Positions 43,277 through 55,502 of a stretch of 64,000 nt of DNA are shown here, in pieces. Numbering within the stretch: the first letter of the stretch is position 1; each line of letters starts with the position of its first letter. The position numbers and the translations under genes are program-made. Source of the stretch: Streptomyces sp. NBC_00258 (GTDB lineage: Bacteria > Actinomycetota > Actinomycetes > Streptomycetales > Streptomycetaceae); the NCBI RefSeq assembly GCF_036182465.1, contig NZ_CP108081.1, positions 9,114,001-9,178,000 on the forward strand, in the 5' to 3' direction. The notes under the pieces were generated by a model. It was not told where the DNA came from. It did no database searches and saw only the letters and a list, made by a program, of their open reading frames with translations.

Positions 43277-43325
43277 CGACCCGCAGCCGCCCGACAACAC
43301 ACCCCGCCGAGTCAGTGGGCGCCGC

Positions 43326-44114
43326 TCAACGAACCCCCCGTTCCCGTTCCTCCACGAACGCGTTGTACGCCGCCACCTGAGCCCGTCGGGACGTCCGCTC
43401 GACCGGCCGCAGCGCTTCGGAGCGCGCGGCCATCTCGGACGCGCTCACGGCCCCGCCGTGCCCGTTCTCGAAGGCGACGGAGATGAGCAGCCCGACTCGC
43501 TCGGCCAGCTCCAACACCCGTACCGCACGCGGCGGATATCCGGGGGCGAGCACCTCACGCCCCCGCTCGGCCCGAGCCCGGTACGCGTCGATCGCCGCCT
43601 CGGCGACCGGACCCGACCCGGCGACATCGAGCCGCGACAGCATCTCCGTGGCGTCGCGCAGCGCCTCCGCGAGCTCCCGCTCCGCCTCGCCGAGGGACGG
43701 CACATCGGCCGGCGGCGCCTCACGTACGGGCAGACAGTGCCAGACGACCTCCACATGCACATCACCGTCGGGCCCGGCCTCGGACACCTCGGGCACGAGC
43801 CCCAGCGCGGCCCCGTGACAGACCACCGCCTCCTCGGCATCCAGGGCGCGGGCGTTGAAGTCGGGCGGTCCGCTCAGCCCGAGCGGATGCCCGGGCGCGG
43901 GCAGCGCGACCCGCAGACCGGTCACCCCGAGCGCGCGCAGCCGCCCCAGAGCGAGAGTGAGTCCGACGGGCGCGGTCTCACCGGGCAGCCCCTCGACCCG
44001 GTGCACCGCGTCCTCGCCGACGATGGCGACGACCGCGTCGTCCGGAGAGGCAAAACCGGCCAACAGGGCATTTCCCCATGCTGCCAGCCGTCCTGAGCGT
44101 GGTTCCGAATGCAT
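43326..44114 (-). CDS. Conserved hypothetical protein
   Basis: A 262-residue protein without transmembrane helices. The N-terminal half is rich in small residues (RLAAWGNALLAGFASPDDAVVAIVGEDAVHRVEGLPGE, then RLRALGVTGLRVALPAPGHPLGL). The second half is helical and Arg/Glu-rich, ending EVLAPGYPPRAVRVLELAERVGLLISVAFENGHGGAVSASEMAARSEALRPVERTSRRAQVAAYNAFVEERERG. I do not recognise the family; the length and the composition suggest a soluble conserved actinobacterial protein. The ATG at 44114 gives the first clean methionine; the upstream extension runs antisense to the ABC-gene leader. It is divergent from the ABC ATPase. Confidence 0.65.
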   Translation of the reverse strand: MHSEPRSGRLAAWGNALLAGFASPDDAVVAIVGEDAVHRVEGLPGETAPVGLTLALGRLRALGVTGLRVALPAPGHPLGLSGPPDFNARALDAEEAVVCHGAALGLVPEVSEAGPDGDVHVEVVWHCLPVREAPPADVPSLGEAERELAEALRDATEMLSRLDVAGSGPVAEAAIDAYRARAERGREVLAPGYPPRAVRVLELAERVGLLISVAFENGHGGAVSASEMAARSEALRPVERTSRRAQVAAYNAFVEERERGVR

Positions 44115-44236
44115 GGCTCCCACCCTAAGGACCGGCCGATGGATTGGACGGGTCGACCGGTGGCGTAGGTTTTCCCTGGGGGCTGCGTCCACAGACGTCA
44201 GCGACGGCCGAGACTGCAATGGGAGACAGCGCGCTC

Positions 44237-45028
44237 ATGAGCGATGTTCTGGAGCTTGAGGACGTATCCGTGGTCCGAGAGGGCCGGGCTCTGGTGGACC
44301 AGGTCTCCTGGTCGGTCAAGGAAGGCGAGCGCTGGGTCATCCTCGGTCCCAACGGTGCCGGAAAAACGACCCTTCTGAACCTCGCCTCCAGCTACCTCTA
44401 CCCCAGCCAGGGCACCGCCACCATCCTCGGCGAGACCCTCGGCAAGGTCGACGTCTTCGAGCTGCGCCCGCGCATCGGCATGGCCGGCATCGCCATGGCG
44501 GAGAAGCTCCCCAAGCGCCAGACCGTACTGCAGACGGTCCTGACCGCCGCCTACGGCATGACGGCCGGCTGGCACGAGGACTACGAGGACGTCGACGAGC
44601 AGCGCGCCCGCGCCTTCCTCGACCGCCTCGGCATGACCGAGTTCGTGGACCGCAAGTTCGGCACGCTCTCCGAGGGCGAGCGCAAGCGCACGCTCATCGC
44701 CCGCGCGCTGATGACCGACCCCGAGCTGCTCCTCCTCGACGAGCCCGCCGCCGGTCTCGACCTCGGCGGACGCGAAGACCTCGTACGCCGTCTCGGCCGC
44801 CTCGCCCGCGACCCGATCGCTCCCTCCATGCTCATGGTCACGCACCACGTCGAGGAGATCGCCCCGGGCTTCACCCACGTCCTGATGATCCGTCAGGGCA
44901 AGGTGCTCGCCGCGGGCCCCCTGGAGCTCGAACTCACCTCGCGCAACCTGTCGTTGTGCTTCGGCCTCCCGCTCGTCGTCGAACAGGTCGGTGAGCGCTG
45001 GACCGCGCAGGGCCTGCCCCTGTCCTGA
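44237..45028 (+). CDS. ABC transporter ATP-binding protein
   Basis: A 263-residue ATPase: Walker A GPNGAGKTT, signature LSEGERKRTLIARAL, Walker B LLLLDEPAAGLD and the switch His in MVTHHVEEI. The segment AYGMTAGWHEDYEDVDEQRAR between Q-loop and signature is longer than usual, like ModF/YheS-type proteins. No membrane subunit is encoded nearby, so its partner is elsewhere or it is a soluble ABC protein. ATG at 44237 is taken with GGGAGA about ten bases upstream; an in-frame ATG at 44219 would add six residues. It is followed by NfeD and SPFH genes. Confidence 0.87.
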   Translation: MSDVLELEDVSVVREGRALVDQVSWSVKEGERWVILGPNGAGKTTLLNLASSYLYPSQGTATILGETLGKVDVFELRPRIGMAGIAMAEKLPKRQTVLQTVLTAAYGMTAGWHEDYEDVDEQRARAFLDRLGMTEFVDRKFGTLSEGERKRTLIARALMTDPELLLLDEPAAGLDLGGREDLVRRLGRLARDPIAPSMLMVTHHVEEIAPGFTHVLMIRQGKVLAAGPLELELTSRNLSLCFGLPLVVEQVGERWTAQGLPLS

Positions 45029-45100
45029 CAACCAGGAACACCTGCCCCAACTTGATCGGCGCCCTGTCGGGGACAGGACCCGCGGACCTACCATGACCAC

Positions 45101-45532
45101 GTGGACGACATCGACGCATGGGTGTGGTGGCTGATCGGCGCGGTCGGGCTCGGAATCCCGCTCGTCGTGACCGCGATGCCGGAGTTCGGAATGCTCGCCG
45201 TGGGTGCCGTCGCGGGCGCCGTGACCGCAGGCCTCGGAGGCGGTGTGGTCCTCCAGGTAGTGGTCTTCGCCGCCGTCTCGGTCGCGCTCATCGCGGTCGT
45301 ACGCCCCGTCGCCACCCGACATCGCTCCCAGCGGCCCCAACTCGCCACAGGCATCGACGCCTTGAAGGGCAAACAGGCCGTCGTCCTGGAGAGAGTCGAC
45401 GGTTCGGGTGGCCGGATCAAGCTCGCCGGAGAGGTCTGGTCCGCGCGCGCCCTCGACACCGGACGCGCCTACGAAGTAGGCCAAGAGGTGGACGTCGTGG
45501 AGATCGAAGGAGCCACGGCGATCGTCATGTGA
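45101..45532 (+). CDS. NfeD family protein
   Basis: A 143-residue membrane protein: three hydrophobic helices (WVWWLIGAVGLGIPLVV, GMLAVGAVAGAVTAGL, VVLQVVVFAAVSVALIAVV) and a C-terminal OB-fold domain (KGKQAVVLERVDGSGGRIKLAGEVWSA through VDVVEIEGATAIV). NfeD proteins work with SPFH/stomatin proteins, and here an SPFH gene follows 130 bp downstream in the same direction. GTG start at 45101. Likely organises membrane microdomains or helps membrane protein quality control. No serine protease domain of the long NfeD class is present. Confidence 0.88.
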   Translation: MDDIDAWVWWLIGAVGLGIPLVVTAMPEFGMLAVGAVAGAVTAGLGGGVVLQVVVFAAVSVALIAVVRPVATRHRSQRPQLATGIDALKGKQAVVLERVDGSGGRIKLAGEVWSARALDTGRAYEVGQEVDVVEIEGATAIVM

Positions 45533-45662
45533 CTCCTGTGGCGTCCAGTGAACGGAACGTCGCACGTGGCGAGTTGTGGTCTGACACACTCGTCCAGCAA
45601 GATCTTCGACAATCACAAGATCTTCCGGAAGCACCTAGGCGGAGAAGGGTACGGGGACCACG

Positions 45663-46610
45663 ATGGAACCGATCATCATCGTCCTGATCATTCTGGTGGT
45701 GTTGGTCTTCATCGCACTGATCAAGACCATCCAGGTGATCCCACAGGCCAGCGCGGCCATCGTCGAGAGGTTCGGCCGCTACACGCGCACGCTCAACGCC
45801 GGCCTCAACATCGTCGTCCCGTTCATCGACTCGATCCGCAACCGCATCGACCTCCGTGAACAGGTCGTTCCGTTCCCGCCCCAGCCGGTGATCACCCAGG
45901 ACAACCTGGTCGTGAACATCGACACCGTCATCTACTACCAGGTGACCGACGCCCGCGCCGCCACCTACGAGGTAGCCAGCTACATCCAGGCGATCGAGCA
46001 GCTCACCGTCACCACGCTCCGCAACATCATCGGTGGCATGGACCTGGAGCGGACCCTGACCTCCCGCGAGGAGATCAACGCGGCCCTGCGCGGCGTCCTC
46101 GACGAGGCCACCGGCAAGTGGGGCATCCGCGTCAACCGCGTCGAGCTCAAGGCGATCGAGCCGCCCACCTCCATCCAGGACTCGATGGAGAAGCAGATGC
46201 GCGCCGACCGTGACAAGCGCGCCGCGATCCTCACCGCCGAAGGTATCCGCCAGTCGCAGATCCTCACCGCCGAGGGTGAGAAGCAGTCCGCGATCCTGCG
46301 CGCAGAAGGTGAGGCAAGGGCCGCCGCACTGCGCGCAGAGGGCGAGGCCCAGGCCATCCGTACGGTCTTCGAGTCCATCCACGCCGGTGACGCGGACCAG
46401 AAGCTCCTCGCCTACCAGTACCTCCAGATGCTCCCGAAGATCGCCGAAGGCGACGCCAACAAGCTCTGGATCGTCCCCAGCGAGATCGGCGACGCCCTCA
46501 AGGGCCTCAGCGGCGCTATGGGCAACTTCGGCCCGATGGGCGGCATGGGCGGCGGCCCCCAGGGCAACCCCCCCACAGAACGCCGAGAAAAGCCGTCGGT
46601 CACCGACTGA
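45663..46610 (+). CDS. SPFH domain-containing protein (stomatin/prohibitin-like)
   Basis: A 315-residue membrane-associated scaffold protein. One N-terminal transmembrane helix (IIIVLIILVVLVFIALIKTI) precedes the SPFH domain (about 25-190, with RFGRYTRTLNAGLNIVVPFID and NLVVNIDTVIYYQV). A long Glu/Ala/Arg coiled coil follows (about 190-245, repeats of ILxAEGExQ), then a Gly/Met/Pro tail (MGNFGPMGGMGGGPQGNPP). Typical of QmcA/paraslipin-type proteins that oligomerise under the membrane. The ATG is 130 bp after NfeD, the usual partner. GGAGAAGGG lies upstream. Confidence 0.93.
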   Translation: MEPIIIVLIILVVLVFIALIKTIQVIPQASAAIVERFGRYTRTLNAGLNIVVPFIDSIRNRIDLREQVVPFPPQPVITQDNLVVNIDTVIYYQVTDARAATYEVASYIQAIEQLTVTTLRNIIGGMDLERTLTSREEINAALRGVLDEATGKWGIRVNRVELKAIEPPTSIQDSMEKQMRADRDKRAAILTAEGIRQSQILTAEGEKQSAILRAEGEARAAALRAEGEAQAIRTVFESIHAGDADQKLLAYQYLQMLPKIAEGDANKLWIVPSEIGDALKGLSGAMGNFGPMGGMGGGPQGNPPTERREKPSVTD

Positions 46611-46625
46611 CACCGGCTACAAAAA

Positions 46626-46665
46626 GCGGCCCCTCGCGCCCCTGACCAGGGACACGAGGAGCCGC
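46626..46665. terminator. Interrupted hairpin between SPFH and HNH genes
   Basis: GCGGC/GCCGC, then CCTCG/CGAGG, then G/C and CCCT/AGGG pair with three symmetrical single mismatches, closing on a 4-base loop. It lies 15 bp after the SPFH stop between convergent genes. Confidence 0.6.
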
Positions 46666-46676
46666 CACTTGTTTCT

Positions 46677-46756
46677 AGGGGCACGGGGAACAGCCTGCTT
46701 GGGGGCGCGGGGAACGGCGCAATCTTTTAGGGGCGCGGGGAACGGCGCGACCAGCC
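46677..46756. repeat. Three tandem copies of the dispersed 3'-end motif
   Basis: AGGGGCACGGGGAACAGC, then GGGGGCGCGGGGAACGGCGC, then AGGGGCGCGGGGAACGGCGC continuing GACCAGCC, separated by short spacers. The last copy matches the single copies after the GlsB-type gene and chpE. Local amplification of one non-coding word is evident. Confidence 0.75.
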
Positions 46757-46811
46757 ACAGCGCACCCGCACCCGACGAAGCACCTGAACCTCGCCCCACC
46801 CAGCGGAGCGC

Positions 46812-47318
46812 TCACGCCGCCGGCTGCGCAAGCCACTCCGGCAAAGCCTCAAGATCATCCCGCCCCAGCGCAAGCAACATCGCATCGGCCGGCGTCGGCT
46901 CGAACGGCTGCCGCAACAGCGGCATCCCCGCCTGCTCCGGCGTCCGCGCAGCCTTGCGATGGTTGTCCGCCGAGCAAGAGGCAACCGTGTTCAGCCAGGA
47001 GTCCTGACCGCCCTGGGCCCGAGGCACGACATGGTCCACGGTCGTCGCCCGACGACCGCAGTACGCGCACCTGTGCCGGTCACGCACCAGCACACCCCGC
47101 CTCGACCACGGCGCTTGTCTTCGGAACGGCACCCGTACATAGCGGCAGAGCCTGATCACCCGGGGCGCCGGTATGTCGAGCGCGGCTCCGCGCATACGCA
47201 GTTCGGGGTGGGCCTGCTCGACAACGGCCTTGTCCTGCAGCACCAGAACGACGGCTCGGTTCAACGTCACCGTCGACAGCGGCTCAAAGCTCGCATTCAG
47301 CACCAGCGTGTCCCGCAT
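46812..47318 (-). CDS. HNH endonuclease family protein
   Basis: A 168-residue protein with an HNH nuclease domain of the McrA type: zinc pairs C84-x2-C87 (CAYCGRR) and C115 plus the H120 region, the metal/catalytic D95-H96 in TVDHVVPRAQGG, and DNHRKAART. The N-terminal 75 residues (LVLNASFEPLSTVTLNRAVVLVLQDKAVV) form the conserved preceding domain of bacterial HNH proteins. The ATG has GGGAGG about eight bases upstream. It is probably a cellular HNH protein of unknown role, not a mobile-intron remnant. It follows YbhB on the same strand behind a terminator. Confidence 0.85.
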   Translation of the reverse strand: MRDTLVLNASFEPLSTVTLNRAVVLVLQDKAVVEQAHPELRMRGAALDIPAPRVIRLCRYVRVPFRRQAPWSRRGVLVRDRHRCAYCGRRATTVDHVVPRAQGGQDSWLNTVASCSADNHRKAARTPEQAGMPLLRQPFEPTPADAMLLALGRDDLEALPEWLAQPAA

Positions 47319-47401
47319 CAAGCCCACCTCCCATGCGCACCGGCCCACCGCCTGGCGGGCTTGGATCAACTCTGGCCGGGCACGCCGAGATGGACAACGC
47401 A

Positions 47402-47446
47402 ATAAAAACTGCCCGCCCCTGATCAATTCCATGACCAGGAGCGGGC
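47402..47446 (-). terminator. Intrinsic terminator of the YbhB gene
   Basis: On the minus strand GCCCGC-T-CCTG and CAGG-G-GCGGGC form the stem, closing one mismatch, followed by AGTTTTTATTG. The U-tract is unusual for this genome. It is 17 bp after the YbhB stop. Confidence 0.8.
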
Positions 47447-47463
47447 AAACGTTCAGTGAACGC

Positions 47464-48003
47464 TCAGCTGTCCGCGGGAGCCGCGTACTCGGCGACGACC
47501 TGCGTCCTCGCAAGCGTGTGGAACCGGAGATTGAAGCCCACGACAGCCGGGGAGGCGTCCGAGTCGGGACCGAGCTTCTCCTGGTCCACCGCGTACACCG
47601 TGAACACGTACCGGTGCGCCGGGTCCCCGGCAGGCGGCGCGGCGCCGCCGAAGTCCTTCGACCCGTAGTCGTTGCGCACCTGCACAGCGCCCTCGGGCAG
47701 GCCCTCGAACTTCCCCGTGCCCGCACCCGTCGGCAGTTCCGCCACCGAGGCCGGAATGTCGAACACGACCCAGTGCCAGAAGCCGCTCCCCGTAGGGGCG
47801 TCCGGGTCGAAGCACGTCACGGCGAAACTCTTGGTCTCCGGCGGGAAGCCTTCCCAGCGCAGCTGCGGCGAGGTGTTCCCGGCCGCGTGGACCTGAGCGT
47901 CCTTCAGCGTCGCGCCCGGCTCGACGTCCTCACTCGTGACCGTGAACGACGGCACGACGGGATGGAAGTCATGGGGAAGCGGCGGCCTCTTGGACTCGGT
48001 CAC
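47464..48003 (-). CDS. YbhB/YbcL family Raf kinase inhibitor-like protein
   Basis: A 179-residue phosphatidylethanolamine-binding-protein fold. Family marks: LRWEGFPPETKSFAVTCFDPDAPTGSGFWHWVVFDIPASV (DPDAP and HWxVxxIP), and HRYVFTVYAVDQEKL. These proteins bind anionic small ligands or phospholipids; the physiological role in bacteria is unclear. The ATG is preceded by AGGAGGTG. A strong U-tract terminator follows the gene. It lies downstream of spo0M on the same strand, 50 bp apart. Confidence 0.9.
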   Translation of the reverse strand: MTESKRPPLPHDFHPVVPSFTVTSEDVEPGATLKDAQVHAAGNTSPQLRWEGFPPETKSFAVTCFDPDAPTGSGFWHWVVFDIPASVAELPTGAGTGKFEGLPEGAVQVRNDYGSKDFGGAAPPAGDPAHRYVFTVYAVDQEKLGPDSDASPAVVGFNLRFHTLARTQVVAEYAAPADS

Positions 48004-48053
48004 CTCGGCACCTCCTGATCGGTTCCTGATCCTTGGAAACTCTCGCCCCGAGC

Positions 48054-48839
48054 CTAGAACCAGTTCCGCTTGCTACCGACCTCGGACAGCCACTGGTTGA
48101 GATAGGCGGTCCAGTCGGTCCCCTGGAAGTCGTTGAGCCCCACCTTGAAGGAGCGGAACGTGTCGCTGCCCTCACTGAAGAGACCAGGCTTCTTGTCCAT
48201 CTCCAGTACGACGTCCATCTCACGGTCGTCCGCGACGAAGCTGAGCTCGACCTGGTTGAGACCGCGGTACTGCTGCGGCGGGAAGAACTCGATCTCCTGG
48301 TAGAAGGGCAGCTTCTGCCGCGTGCCCCGGATGTGGCCGCGCTCCAGGTCGGCGCTCTTGAAGCGGAAGCCCAGCTGGATGAAGGCGTCCAGGAGTGCCT
48401 GCTGCGCCGGCAGCGGGTGCACGCTGATCGGGTCCAGGTCACCGGAGTCCACCGCGCGCGCGATCTCCAGCTCCGTGGTCACGCCGACGTTCATCCCGCG
48501 GAGCGGCTGCCCGTCGATCGTCGTGATCGGCGTCTCCCACGGGATCTCGAGCCCGAACGGCACCGCGTGCACCCCGCCCGCCTGCAGCTCGAAGGCACCG
48601 CCGAGCCGCAGCTTCGTGAACTCGATGTCCTGCTTGTGCTCCTGGTCGTCGGGGCCCTCGACCTCGACGCGGGCCTGCAGACCGACCGACAGACCCTCGA
48701 TCGCCTGGTTCACGGACCCGCCCTGGATCCGCACCTCACCCTGAACGACGCCGCCGGGAACGACGTTGACCTCGGTCAGCACCGTCTCGACCGAAGCCCC
48801 ACCGGCCCCCAGGCTCGCAAGCAGCCGCTTGAACCCCAT
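48054..48839 (-). CDS. Spo0M (sporulation-control) family protein
   Basis: A 261-residue protein with an arrestin-like double beta-sandwich. The N-terminus GFKRLLASLGAGGASVETVLTEVNVVPGGVVQGEVRIQGG and the repeats FFPPQQYRGLNQVELSFVADDREMDVVLEMDKKPG fit the Spo0M family, first known from Bacillus sporulation. ATG at 48839 has GAGGAGGAAAAGAC just upstream, which decides the start against longer open frames. It sits upstream of ybhB on the same strand. Spo0M is conserved across Streptomyces, but its partners in this genus are not clear. Confidence 0.88.
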   Translation of the reverse strand: MGFKRLLASLGAGGASVETVLTEVNVVPGGVVQGEVRIQGGSVNQAIEGLSVGLQARVEVEGPDDQEHKQDIEFTKLRLGGAFELQAGGVHAVPFGLEIPWETPITTIDGQPLRGMNVGVTTELEIARAVDSGDLDPISVHPLPAQQALLDAFIQLGFRFKSADLERGHIRGTRQKLPFYQEIEFFPPQQYRGLNQVELSFVADDREMDVVLEMDKKPGLFSEGSDTFRSFKVGLNDFQGTDWTAYLNQWLSEVGSKRNWF

Positions 48840-49006
48840 GTCTTTTCCTCCTCGGGCAACGCCCCGTTGTTGTTCTGTCCGGATCGGATCCTTGATCCAT
48901 ACAAACGCGATCCAGCCGTGTCCGGTTCCGCGCACTCACCCTGGCAAGACGCACGCTCCCTGACCACCCCGCACGCAGTCACACCTCTGCACTACGCTCG
49001 TACGCC

Positions 49007-49648
49007 ATGATCGCGGCCCCTGACCGTACGCCCCTCACCCGGGAGTTCTTCGACCGACCCGTTCTGGAGGTCGCCCCAGACCTCCTGGGGCGCGTGCTCG
49101 TGCGCACCACCCCGGACGGTCCGGTCAAGCTCCGCCTCACGGAGGTCGAGGCGTACGACGGTCCGAACGATCCCGGCTCCCACGCCTATCGTGGCCGCAC
49201 GGCCCGCAACGGCGTGATGTTCGGTCCGCCCGGGTACGTGTACGTCTACTTCACCTACGGCATGTGGCACTGCATGAACCTGGTGTGCGGCCCGGAGGGC
49301 AGGGCGAGCGCGGTCCTGCTCCGCGCCGGCGAGATCATCGAAGGGGCCGAACTGGCCCGCAAACGTCGACTTTCGGCCCGAAATGACAGAGAACTGGCCA
49401 AAGGCCCGGCCCGCCTGGCCACGGCCCTCGGGGTCGACCGGGCTCTTGACGGTACGGACGCATGCGCCACCGAGGGCTCGCCGCTGACCCTTCTCACGGG
49501 CACTCCGGTGCCCTCCGACCAGGTACGCAACGGTCCACGCACCGGAGTGTCCGGCGACGGAGGCGTCCACCCGTGGCGCTACTGGGCCGACAACGACCCG
49601 ACGGTGAGCCCTTATCGGGCCCATACCCCCCGCCGTCGCCGAACTTGA
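49007..49648 (+). CDS. DNA-3-methyladenine glycosylase (AAG/Mpg family)
   Basis: A 213-residue base-excision glycosylase removing alkylated purines. The family's catalytic loop is LTEVEAYDGPNDPGSHAYRG with candidate nucleophile-activating Glu E48, then MFGPPGYVYVYFTYGMWHCMN (the DNA-intercalating Tyr region) and VLLRAGEIIEG. Length and motif order match the human AAG type, not AlkA or TagA. The ATG start is clear. The last codons overlap the first rRNA promoter: the TTGACT -35 box begins inside them. So rRNA promoter and gene end are fused. Confidence 0.9.
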   Translation: MIAAPDRTPLTREFFDRPVLEVAPDLLGRVLVRTTPDGPVKLRLTEVEAYDGPNDPGSHAYRGRTARNGVMFGPPGYVYVYFTYGMWHCMNLVCGPEGRASAVLLRAGEIIEGAELARKRRLSARNDRELAKGPARLATALGVDRALDGTDACATEGSPLTLLTGTPVPSDQVRNGPRTGVSGDGGVHPWRYWADNDPTVSPYRAHTPRRRRT

Positions 49649-49673
49649 CTCTCCCCTGGGCGGTCCGTAATGT
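49645..49673 (+). promoter_or_regulatory. rRNA operon promoter (vegetative type)
   Basis: TTGACT (49645-49650), a 17-base spacer, then TAATGT (49668-49673). The -35 overlaps the stop codon of the glycosylase gene. It is the best sigma-70 match upstream of 16S, about 515 bp before the mature RNA. Streptomyces rRNA operons carry several promoters; weaker candidates downstream could not be resolved. Confidence 0.7.
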
Positions 49674-50189
49674 AGCCCGAGCCGCTGAACCGGGTACGGC
49701 GTTCAGTCAGCAGTCGGAAGCGGCCAACCCACTACCTACGACTTCCTCTGAGCGAGGGCGAATTCGGCGTGCCTGCATGCCTGAATTCAAGCTTGCGGAA
49801 CTCGATTATGAGTTGCTGAGGGAATCGGCTAACGTAGTGAATGTCGAAAGGCCGCGAGGCCAAAAGGCAAATCCCACCGACTGGGAATCACGGCCCGAAA
49901 GGGTCTGATAGAGTCGGAAACGCAAGACCGAAGGGAAGCCCGGAGGAAAGCCCGAGAGGGTGAGTACAAAGGAAGCGTCCGTTCCTTGAGAACTCAACAG
50001 CGTGCCAAAAATCAACGCCAGATATGTTGATGCCCCGTCTCCGGCCATCACGGCCGGGACGAGGTTCCTTTGAAAAAGTCCTGCCGGGCATTGTTCCGGT
50101 AGGCGCACAGCGAGGACGCTGTGAACAGTCGGGCTTATTCCGCCCGGTTGTTCCGCTCTCGTGGTGTCATCCCGATTACGGGAATACAT
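49674..50189 (+). other. rRNA leader region
   Basis: About 516 bp of non-coding leader. It holds several exact stems: CGTC-T-CCGGCC/GGCCGG-GACG (50036-50061), a CCTGCCGG/CCGGTAGG stem with one wobble (about 50082-50102), and CACAGCG/CGCTGTG (50106-50123). The words GTTCCTTGAGAACTCAACAG and GGTCTGATAGAGTCGGAAA are typical of Streptomyces rrn leaders in my memory. Processing and antitermination sites are expected here; I did not identify them individually. Confidence 0.75.
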
Positions 50190-55152
<4,963 letters not shown>

Positions 55153-55259
55153 CTCAGTTGCTCGCGTCCACTGTGTTAGTTCTGAGACAACGAACAGTTG
55201 TCGGCTTTTGAGCAGAACACCCAACTGAAAAGTGTGCTTGTTCGCTCGAAACCATTAGG

Positions 55260-55378
55260 GTTTCGGTGGCCATAGCGTGAGGGAAACGCCCGGTTACATT
55301 CCGAACCCGGAAGCTAAGCCTTACAGCGCCGATGGTACTGCAGGGGGGACCCTGTGGGAGAGTAGGACGCCGCCGAAC
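55260..55378 (+). rRNA. rrf: 5S ribosomal RNA
   Basis: A 119-base 5S gene starting GTTTCGGTGGCCATAGCG and ending GACGCCGCCGAAC, with the conserved internal CCGAACCCGGAAGCTAAG. The ends GTTTCGGTGGC and GCCGCCGAAC pair as helix I. It is 107 bp after the 23S 3' end. Confidence 0.96.
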
Positions 55379-55387
55379 AATATTTGG

Positions 55388-55436
55388 AGGACCTCTGGTC
55401 CCAGCGACTCGCTGGGGCCAGAGGTCCTTTTTTGTT
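55388..55436 (+). terminator. Intrinsic terminator of the rRNA operon
   Basis: AGGACCTCTGGTCCCAGCGA pairs with TCGCTGGGGCCAGAGGTCCT (one T-G pair) and is followed by TTTTTTGTTTT. It begins 10 bp after 5S. Confidence 0.93.
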
Positions 55437-55502
55437 TTCCGAAGCGCGCTGGGTACCCGGCTGCGCGAGAATGACTTGCGGTACCGATGACAGGAGTCAC
55501 CC

